DNA of 64,000 bases from Flavobacterium sp. LHD-85 (lineage in GTDB: Bacteria; Bacteroidota; Bacteroidia; Flavobacteriales; Flavobacteriaceae), in NCBI RefSeq assembly GCF_030929595.1, contig NZ_JAVFVR010000008.1, positions 62,001-126,000 of the forward strand. The letters are read 5' to 3'. Below the pieces are notes generated by a model. The model ran no database searches. It had not been told where the DNA came from and saw only the letters and a list, made by a program, of their open reading frames with translations. The position numbers and the translations under genes are program-made. Within the stretch, counting starts at the first letter, position 1. Each line of letters starts with the position of its first letter. Below are positions 35,059 to 41,349 of the stretch, in pieces.

Positions 35059-35913
35059 ATGAAATTAATACGTTTTGGAGAAATCGGAAAAGAGAAACCT
35101 GGAGTTTTGATTGGAGAAAAGAGATATGATGTTTCTTCGATTGTAACCGATTTTAACGAAAGTTTTTTTGAAGAAAACGGATTAGAAAAATTAGAAAAAG
35201 CATTAGAAAGTAACCCGACTTTGCCAGAAGTTGATGCTTCGGTACGATTGGGTTCGCCAGTAGCAAGACCTTCCAAAATTATCTGCATTGGATTAAATTA
35301 TATTGATCACTGTAAAGAAACAAACGCTCCGATTCCGACAGAACCAATTATTTTCTTTAAATCGACAACTTCTTTGTGTGGGCCAGATGATGATTTGATT
35401 ATTCCAAAAAATAGCGAAAAAACCGACTGGGAAGTTGAATTGGCTTTTGTTGTGGGTAAAAAAGCAAGTTATGTTGAAGAAGCGGAAGCTTTAAATTACG
35501 TTGCGGGTTATGCTTTATTAAATGATTATAGTGAAAGAGCATTTCAATTAGAGCGTGGCGGACAATGGGCAAAAGGAAAAGGAAGCGACACTTTTGCACC
35601 TCTTGGCCCATTTTTGGCGACAAAAGAGGAAATTGCCGATGTTGACAATTTAAAGATGTGGCTGACGGTAAATGGTAAAAAATACCAAGACAGTAATACA
35701 CTAAATCTAGTTTTCAAAATTCCTTATCTGGTACATTATTTAAGTCAGTTTATGACTTTGCTTCCAGGTGATATTATCAGCACAGGAACGCCTCCTGGAG
35801 TTGGTTTAGGAATCAAACCAGATCCGATTTACATTAAAGCGGGCGATGTTGTGGAATTGGGAATTGAAGGTTTAGGAACAAGCAGACAGAAAGCCGTAGC
35901 ATATCAAAAATAA
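35059..35913 (+). CDS. FAH-family hydrolase, probable 2,4-diketo-3-deoxy-L-fuconate/rhamnonate hydrolase
   Basis: A 284-residue fumarylacetoacetate hydrolase-fold enzyme. The core starts at about 70 (PSKIICIGLNYIDHCKET) and has the metal ligands E125 and E127 in DWEVELAFVVG and D156 in LLNDYSERA, plus the STGTPPGVG loop near 233-241. In the non-phosphorylative deoxysugar pathway, this family splits 2,4-diketo-3-deoxy-aldonate into pyruvate and lactate. The gene order with a zinc dehydrogenase, an SDR and a fuconolactonase-like hydrolase supports that role. It starts the plus-strand operon 35059-38748. FAH enzymes have many related substrates, so the exact sugar acid is inferred. Confidence 0.87.
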   Translation: MKLIRFGEIGKEKPGVLIGEKRYDVSSIVTDFNESFFEENGLEKLEKALESNPTLPEVDASVRLGSPVARPSKIICIGLNYIDHCKETNAPIPTEPIIFFKSTTSLCGPDDDLIIPKNSEKTDWEVELAFVVGKKASYVEEAEALNYVAGYALLNDYSERAFQLERGGQWAKGKGSDTFAPLGPFLATKEEIADVDNLKMWLTVNGKKYQDSNTLNLVFKIPYLVHYLSQFMTLLPGDIISTGTPPGVGLGIKPDPIYIKAGDVVELGIEGLGTSRQKAVAYQK

Positions 35914-35931
35914 AAATTAAGAAAGTATAAA

Positions 35932-36945
35932 ATGAAATATATAGTTTGCGAAAAACCTCAGGAATTTCTATTAAAAGAAACCAGTATTCCAGAACCAAAA
36001 GAGGGTGAAGTTTTATTGAAAATTAAAAGAATCGGAATCTGCGGAACTGATATTCATGCTTTTGGGGGAACTCAGCCTTATTTTGAATATCCAAGAATTT
36101 TAGGTCACGAATTGGCTGCAGAATATGTAAAAGGAAATGCTGCGGGTTTTAAACCGGGAGATAAAGTTACGTTTATTCCGTATTTCAATTGTGGAAAATG
36201 CGTGGCTTGTAGAAACGGACTAACAAACTGCTGTGTAAATATTAAAGTTTTCGGCGTTCACATTGACGGCGGAATGGCTGAATATGTGTCGATTCCAGAA
36301 CAATATTTATTGCATGGTCAAGGTTTAGATTATGATGAATTGGCTTTGGTTGAACCTTTAGCAATTGCAGCTCACGGCGTTAGAAGAGCAGCGGTTAAAC
36401 CAACAGATACTGTTTTAGTAATGGGAGCAGGACCAATTGGAATAGGTTTGATTCAGTTTGCTAAAATCGCTGGAGCAAAAGTAATTGTAATGGATATCAA
36501 CGATTACAGACTGAATTTCTGTAAAGAACAGTTACAAGCAGACGAAACGATTAATCCATTAAACGATGATGTTGCACAAAAATTAGCTGAATTGACAAAT
36601 GGTGATATGGTAAATGTGGTAATTGATGCAACTGGAAATCAGAAAGTAATGAACAGCGCTTTTAATTATATTTCGCATGGTGGAAGATTTGTTTTGGTCG
36701 GACTTCAAAAAGGAGAATTAAGTTTTAGTCACCCCGATTTCCACAAAAGAGAATCGACTTTAATGAGCAGCCGAAATGCAACAATCGAAGATTTCGAATA
36801 TGTGATGAAATGTTTGAAAGAAGGAAAAATCGATCCTAAAAAATACATTACGCACAGAACAAGTTTCTCTGAAATGATTACTGATTTTGGGAAATTGATT
36901 GATCCGAAGAATAATGTGATTAAAGCATTAATCGAAATAGAATAA
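35932..36945 (+). CDS. Zinc-dependent alcohol (sugar/polyol) dehydrogenase
   Basis: A 337-residue MDR-family NAD(P)-dependent dehydrogenase. It carries the catalytic zinc site (ICGTDIHAF with Cys37, GHE near 58-60), the structural zinc cysteines in CGKCVACRNGLTNCC near 87-101, and the Rossmann motif GAGPIGIGL near 164-172. It resembles L-galactonate, sorbitol and threonine dehydrogenase-like enzymes. Within the operon it could oxidise the sugar itself, the aldonate, or 2-keto-3-deoxy-aldonate at C4. It starts 18 bp after the FAH gene and is followed by a 168-bp repeat-bearing gap before the SDR gene. Confidence 0.9.
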   Translation: MKYIVCEKPQEFLLKETSIPEPKEGEVLLKIKRIGICGTDIHAFGGTQPYFEYPRILGHELAAEYVKGNAAGFKPGDKVTFIPYFNCGKCVACRNGLTNCCVNIKVFGVHIDGGMAEYVSIPEQYLLHGQGLDYDELALVEPLAIAAHGVRRAAVKPTDTVLVMGAGPIGIGLIQFAKIAGAKVIVMDINDYRLNFCKEQLQADETINPLNDDVAQKLAELTNGDMVNVVIDATGNQKVMNSAFNYISHGGRFVLVGLQKGELSFSHPDFHKRESTLMSSRNATIEDFEYVMKCLKEGKIDPKKYITHRTSFSEMITDFGKLIDPKNNVIKALIEIE

Positions 36946-36952
36946 TTTTTTC

Positions 36953-37089
36953 TAACACATAGAAACATAGATTTTTATTGTGTGTAAAAGAGAATAAAAA
37001 AGAAACTAGTTTCTTAACACATAGCTATGTGTGTTAATGCAAGTGAAACGCCTTTGTGCGGTTTTTAAACTATGTTTCTATGTGTTTAA
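36953..37089. repeat. AACACATAGAAACATAG inverted repeat element, copy 1
   Basis: The element begins CTAACACATAGAAACATAG and ends in the reverse complement CTATGTTTCTATGTGTTT. Between lie a second palindrome, AACACATAGCTATGTGTGTT, and the stretch AATGCAAGTGAAACGCCTTT. The same arrangement occurs at 49195-49335, so this is a dispersed repeat of about 137 bp and not a simple terminator. Confidence 0.8.
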
Positions 37090-37113
37090 AAATAAATTTT
37101 AATACCCACAAAA

Positions 37114-37911
37114 ATGGATTTAAACTTAAAAAATAAAATAGTTGTCGTTTCTGGTTCGGCTGGGAAAGAAGGCAGTATCGGAGAAACGATCGTAAACCGA
37201 TTGGCAGATGAAGGCGCAATTCCGGTTTTAGTTGACAGAAACGCAAGAGGTTTTGAATACGTGGAAAGACTTCAGAAAAGAGGCGTTAATTCGTTATTTG
37301 TCCAGACAGACGTAACCGATCCTGTTGCAATCGAAAATGCTGTAAAGGTAATCGGAGCTAAATACGGCAGAATTGATGCCATAATTAATAATGTTGGAGT
37401 AAATGATGGCGCAGGATTAGATTCAAGCTACGAGGAATTTATGGATTCTTTGAAACTGAATGTTGTAAGTTATTTTTTATTGGCTAAATATTCACTTCCA
37501 TACTTAAAAGAATCAAAAGGAAATATTTTAAATATTGGTTCAAAAGTAGCGTTAACTGGACAGGGTGGAACTTCGGGTTACGCTGCAGCGAAAGGCGGAG
37601 TTTTAGGCTTAACAAGAGAATGGGCTGTGGATTTGATTCAGTACGGAATTCGTTCGAATGCCATTATTATTGCTGAAAGTTATACGCCTGCTTACGAAGA
37701 TTGGATTAAAACATTGCCAGATGGAGAGGCGGTCTTGAAAAAAATTAGTAAAACAATTCCTTTAGAAAGCCGAATGACAAAAACAGAAGAAATTGCAGAT
37801 ACGGCACTTTTCATCATTTCTAAAAAATCTTCGCATACTACAGGACAATTTGTTTTTGTGGATGGAGGTTATGTACATTTAGACCGCGCTTTAATCAGCG
37901 ATGTTAATTAA
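37114..37911 (+). CDS. SDR-family dehydrogenase, probable L-fucose/L-rhamnose or keto-deoxy-aldonate dehydrogenase
   Basis: A 265-residue classical short-chain dehydrogenase: N-terminal cofactor motif region VVVSGSAGKEGSIGETI (a variant of TGxxxGxG) near 10-26, NNVGV near 91-95, catalytic Ser around ILNIGSKVALTG and YAAAK (Y156-type, Lys four residues on) near 155-160, and a C-terminal VFVDGGYVH. Such SDRs serve in oxidising L-fucose to the lactone or 2-keto-3-deoxy-fuconate/rhamnonate to the 2,4-diketo acid. The lactonase gene 6 bp downstream favours sugar 1-dehydrogenase, the FAH gene favours the second step; the zinc enzyme could take the other one. Confidence 0.87.
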   Translation: MDLNLKNKIVVVSGSAGKEGSIGETIVNRLADEGAIPVLVDRNARGFEYVERLQKRGVNSLFVQTDVTDPVAIENAVKVIGAKYGRIDAIINNVGVNDGAGLDSSYEEFMDSLKLNVVSYFLLAKYSLPYLKESKGNILNIGSKVALTGQGGTSGYAAAKGGVLGLTREWAVDLIQYGIRSNAIIIAESYTPAYEDWIKTLPDGEAVLKKISKTIPLESRMTKTEEIADTALFIISKKSSHTTGQFVFVDGGYVHLDRALISDVN

Positions 37912-37917
37912 AAAGTT

Positions 37918-38748
37918 ATGAGTAAAAGAATAGATTCCCATCAGCATTTTTGGAAGTTTGATCCCGTTAGAGATAGCTGGATTGATGAAACAATGCAGAA
38001 TATTCAAAGAGATTTTCTTCCCGAAGATTTGCAACCATTATTAAAAGAAAACCAGTTTGAAGGCTGTGTTGCAGTTCAAGCAAGCCAGTCAGAAGAGGAA
38101 ACTCATTTTTTATTGGATTTAGCTTCTAAAAATGATTTCATGAAAGGAGTTGTCGGTTGGATCGATTTACGAAATGAAAACATTGGAGAACGTTTGCAAT
38201 TCTTTTCAGATCAAAAAAAACTGAAAGGTTTTAGACACGTAGTTCAAGGCGAAGCTGATGATTTTATGTTTGGAAAGGAATTTAGAAGAGGAATTTCAGC
38301 TTTAAAATCCTTCAATTATACTTATGATATTTTAATTTTTGAACGTCAATTACCAGCAGCATTAAGTTTGGTAAAAGATTTTCCAAATCAAAAGTTTGTA
38401 ATCGATCATATTGCAAAACCAGATATTAAATCGGGAAATATTGATTCTTGGAAAAAAGGCATTGAAGAAATTGCAAAATACGATAATGTTTGGTGTAAAA
38501 TCTCAGGAATGGTAACAGAAGCCGACTGGAAAAACTGGAAACCAGAAGATTTGAAACCATATTTAGATGTAATTTTTGAAAACTTCTCTACTGATAAATT
38601 AATGTATGGTTCAGATTGGCCAGTTCTTAATGTAGCTTCTGATTATCATGAAGTAGTAAAGACTTTAGAAGATTATATTTCGAAGTTTTCTGTTGAAGAC
38701 CAGAATAAGATTTGGTTTGAGAATGCGAATGGTTTTTATGAATTATAA
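37918..38748 (+). CDS. Amidohydrolase-family lactonase (L-fuconolactonase/L-rhamnonolactonase type)
   Basis: A 276-residue metal-dependent hydrolase of the amidohydrolase-2 (COG3618) family. It starts RIDSHQHFWKFDPVRDSW, with the HxH motif at the end of strand 1, and has the conserved FVIDHIAKP near 159-167, WCKISGM near 190-196 and LMYGSDWPVLN near 232-242, which holds the final aspartate. These enzymes open L-fucono- or L-rhamnono-lactone to the acid. It follows the SDR gene by 6 bp and is the last gene of the operon. Its stop codon lies at the beginning of a heptanucleotide repeat array, so the final residues (FYEL) are partly set by the repeat. Confidence 0.9.
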   Translation: MSKRIDSHQHFWKFDPVRDSWIDETMQNIQRDFLPEDLQPLLKENQFEGCVAVQASQSEEETHFLLDLASKNDFMKGVVGWIDLRNENIGERLQFFSDQKKLKGFRHVVQGEADDFMFGKEFRRGISALKSFNYTYDILIFERQLPAALSLVKDFPNQKFVIDHIAKPDIKSGNIDSWKKGIEEIAKYDNVWCKISGMVTEADWKNWKPEDLKPYLDVIFENFSTDKLMYGSDWPVLNVASDYHEVVKTLEDYISKFSVEDQNKIWFENANGFYEL

Positions 38749-38891
38749 GTTATGAATTATAAGTTATAAGTTATGAGTTATGAGTTATGAGTTATGAGTT
38801 ATGAGTTATGAGTTATGAGTTATGAGTTATGAGTTATGAGTTATGAGTTATGAGTTGTGAGTTATGAGTTGTGAGTTGTGAGTTGTGAGTT
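38736..38891. repeat. Heptanucleotide tandem array (GAGTTAT)
   Basis: About twenty 7-bp units, first AATTATA/AGTTATG, then a run of GAGTTAT, then GAGTTGT variants. The array overlaps the last codons and the stop of the lactonase gene. The same unit is found at 51744-51776 and 63876-63915, in both cases at the 3' end of a gene. Confidence 0.92.
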
Positions 38892-38907
38892 CGCTCATAG
38901 ATTATAA

Positions 38908-39107
38908 GAGCCTGAAAGGCTCACATCATGAAACACTGGGCAATGCCCAGTGACAGCAGATGGGCATACGTAATAAAGCCCTGAAAGGGCGTAAGCATTA
39001 ATCGTCATAAATTGCTTACGCCCTTTCAGGGCTTTATGATGCAGGTCTATATCACTTCATAGGGCGTTGCCCTATTGTGATGCTTTGAGGCCTTTGGCCT
39101 CTTATTA
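38908..39107. repeat. Nested symmetrical hairpin block
   Basis: Three hairpin types are arranged symmetrically: GAGCCTGAAAGGCTC, CACTGGGCAATGCCCAGTG and AAAGCCCTGAAAGGGCGTAA on the left are answered by TTACGCCCTTTCAGGGCTTT, ATAGGGCGTTGCCCTAT and GAGGCCTTTGGCCTC on the right. The middle pair is an exact inverted copy of more than 20 bp. There is no gene in the whole gap 38749-39240. Confidence 0.85.
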
Positions 39108-39116
39108 AAATGGTTA

Positions 39117-39217
39117 AAATATAGCCCGTGGTTTCAACCACGGGGACACAATGCGAGAAATGCAATACGTGTGACAATATTACGTCCCGTGGTTGAAACC
39201 ATGGGCTATGTTTTGAA
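39117..39217. repeat. Inverted pair of TAGCCCGTGGTTTCAACCACGGG elements
   Basis: ATAGCCCGTGGTTTCAACCA followed by CGGGG at about 39121-39145 faces CCCGTGGTTGAAACCATGGG at about 39185-39204 with CTATGTTTTGAAA after it. The same pair occurs at 46682-46772; a single half is at 26131-26160. Confidence 0.85.
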
Positions 39218-39240
39218 ATTTGGAATTTGAAAATTTCGAA

Positions 39241-40917
39241 TTAAAACTTAACCGCTTTTTTAGGAACGTTTTTATCAATAGTTGTCGTCTTAGAAAAATT
39301 AGCAGAAGAACCACTTAAATCAATATTCTTACTTGCTTCACCATTAATAGTAATTGCGTTTGAAGACGAAGGATTAAACTCGATATTTTTCAGCGAAAGG
39401 TTTTTAGTATTGTAAATTTCGAAAGCATTTTTAGCCTCAATATCCAATTGTGCGTTGCTGATTTTAATTCCATTAGCATCAATTATTGAGAAACCTTTTT
39501 GTGCTTTCGCAATAAGATTTGTGATTTCAATATTTTCCAAATTCATTTCAGGAAGACCTTGTAAAAATACCGCTTGCTGAGCGCCTTTAATTGTGATATT
39601 TTTGATTACAATGTTTTTAAATTGAGGCGTTTCTTCGTTTACGGGAATTGCTTTTGAGCTAACGGTATTTCCACCTTCTGCTAAAGTTTCAGCAATAGAT
39701 TTTCCTCCATAATACAAATCAAACGAAATTGCCTGAGATGGAATATCAGTCATAAAAACATCTGAGATGTAAATGTTTTCTACAACACCGCCACGCCCGC
39801 GAGTACTCTTGAAACGAAGTCCGACATCAGTTCCCATAAAAGTACAGTTAGAGACGTGAAGGTTTTTTACTCCTCCAGACATTTCGCTTCCAACCGTTAC
39901 ACCGCCATGACCGTGATACACGATATTATTTTTTACAATAATATTTTCGCAAGGAACACCTCTGTCACGTCCGTCTTTATCTTTTCCAGATTTAATGCAG
40001 ATTGCATCATCACCCACATCAAAACTTGAGTTTTCAATCACTACATTTTTACAAGATTCCACATCAAGTCCGTCACCATTTTGAGAAAACCACGGATTGC
40101 GAACGGTTATATTTCTAACAATTAAATCTTCAATTAATAACGGGTGAATATTCCACGCAGGAGAATTTTGAAAAACAGGTCCGTCAAACAGTACTCTTTT
40201 ACTATTTTGAATGCTAACCAAAACCGGGCGTAAAAAATCGTGAATGGCTTCAAAATCTTCTTTGTTTTTCAGGTCATGACGAATATTTTGATCCGCGCCT
40301 TTAGCACCTTTCAAATATTGTTCAGACGGATACCAACTATCTTTCTTTTCATTTAAAACCCCGCCAGAAGCTACAAATTTCTTCCATTGCTCGTCTGTTA
40401 GTTTGCTCTTTTTAACTTGTCTCCAAGCTTCGCCAGAACCATCCCAAACGCCATTTCCAGTAAAAGCTATGTTCTCTAGGTTTTTCCCATAAATAGGAGA
40501 GATGCATCGCCAAGTATTTATACCTTCAAAACTGGTTTCGATTATTGGATATAAAGATTTATCGGTGCTGAATTTGATTAATGCGCCTCTTTCTGCATGA
40601 AGTTCAATATTACTTTTTAAAATGATTGGACCCGTGAGCCAAATTCCAGGTGGAATAATCAGTTTTCCACCGCCTTTTTTAGAAAGTGCATCAATAGCAT
40701 CTGCAAAAGCTTTTGTATTTAAAACATAACCACCATTTACAGCTCCAAAGTCTTTTAGATTCACACTGTACTGCGGAATTACAGGCTCTTGAACTTCAGC
40801 CATTTTAAACTCAATATTTTTATACGTATCAGCAGATTTTTGTGCAGAAACTGTATTGAAACTCAAAGCAAAAGAGGCGAGAGCAATACATAAAAGTTTT
40901 TTTCGGTTAGTTTTCAT
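39241..40917 (-). CDS. GH28 polygalacturonase-family glycoside hydrolase
   Basis: A 558-residue secreted enzyme with a signal peptide (about 1-25, ending VSAQ) and a right-handed beta-helix. All GH28 active-site motifs are present: N280-G-D282 in SQNGDGLDVES, D303-D304 in VGDDAICIKSG, G336-H337-G338 in YHGHGGVTVGSE and R368-F-K370 in LRFKSTRGRGG. GH28 enzymes hydrolyse alpha-galacturonosyl bonds in homogalacturonan or rhamnogalacturonan. The YLKGAKGADQ-type insertion and exo-like loops suggest an exo-acting or rhamnogalacturonan enzyme, not certain. It is divergent from the GH141-like gene and has a -7 box with an adjacent operator palindrome upstream. Confidence 0.93.
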   Translation of the reverse strand: MKTNRKKLLCIALASFALSFNTVSAQKSADTYKNIEFKMAEVQEPVIPQYSVNLKDFGAVNGGYVLNTKAFADAIDALSKKGGGKLIIPPGIWLTGPIILKSNIELHAERGALIKFSTDKSLYPIIETSFEGINTWRCISPIYGKNLENIAFTGNGVWDGSGEAWRQVKKSKLTDEQWKKFVASGGVLNEKKDSWYPSEQYLKGAKGADQNIRHDLKNKEDFEAIHDFLRPVLVSIQNSKRVLFDGPVFQNSPAWNIHPLLIEDLIVRNITVRNPWFSQNGDGLDVESCKNVVIENSSFDVGDDAICIKSGKDKDGRDRGVPCENIIVKNNIVYHGHGGVTVGSEMSGGVKNLHVSNCTFMGTDVGLRFKSTRGRGGVVENIYISDVFMTDIPSQAISFDLYYGGKSIAETLAEGGNTVSSKAIPVNEETPQFKNIVIKNITIKGAQQAVFLQGLPEMNLENIEITNLIAKAQKGFSIIDANGIKISNAQLDIEAKNAFEIYNTKNLSLKNIEFNPSSSNAITINGEASKNIDLSGSSANFSKTTTIDKNVPKKAVKF

Positions 40918-41038
40918 TCTTATTCTATTATAGTTAAAAGTCTTTTTTGAGAAATCGATTCACTATTAATTCAATTTTTTATTAATGAAATTTTTATTCA
41001 ATAAATAAAATTACTGTTTTTTAATTTGAAATATTTAA

Positions 41039-41052
41039 TGTAATCGATTACA
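41039..41052. promoter_or_regulatory. Perfect palindrome TGTAATCGATTACA, LacI-type operator
   Basis: A 14-bp perfect palindrome with a central CG, the standard form of LacI/GalR-family operators. It lies directly next to the GH28 -7 box (41053-41060), on its transcription-start side, where a bound repressor would block initiation. No LacI-family gene is in the window. Confidence 0.6.
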
Positions 41053-41060
41053 CAAATCTA
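41053..41060 (-). promoter_or_regulatory. Candidate -7 box of the GH28 gene
   Basis: On the minus strand this reads TAGATTTG, a full match to TAnnTTTG. It is about 136 bp before the GH28 start codon. No good TTTG -33 box is present at 19-21 nt, which would fit a promoter needing an activator. Confidence 0.45.
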
Positions 41061-41194
41061 TTAAAAAAATAATATGAAATGACAGTTTTAGTGAGTTTAT
41101 CACAGATTTTTTATGAATTTAACTTTTTTTGATTCGGAAATGAAAGGATAATTAAAAGCCGAATTTTCGAAATGAATGTCTTGAAGTCAATATT

Positions 41195-41212
41195 ACAGGA
41201 GGGTACAGGATG
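41195..41212. promoter_or_regulatory. Phased direct repeat ACAGGAGGGTACAGGATG
   Basis: Two CAGGA copies exactly 10 bp apart, 138 bp upstream of the GH141-like gene. The same spacing and word (CAGG-N6-CAGG) occurs at 49495-49510 upstream of the GH78 gene. Direct repeats with one-turn spacing are typical for AraC-like or hybrid two-component regulators. Confidence 0.4.
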
Positions 41213-41349
41213 CTTGTAATTTTATATTCTTTTAAATTGTCCCTGTTATTTGGTAAAAGTGTTAAAAATACAATTATTTGTAAAAATTATAGCGCTTTAA
41301 ATAAATGCCTCGTAATTTTAGCTCAAGAAAAAAATCAATACTATAAATA

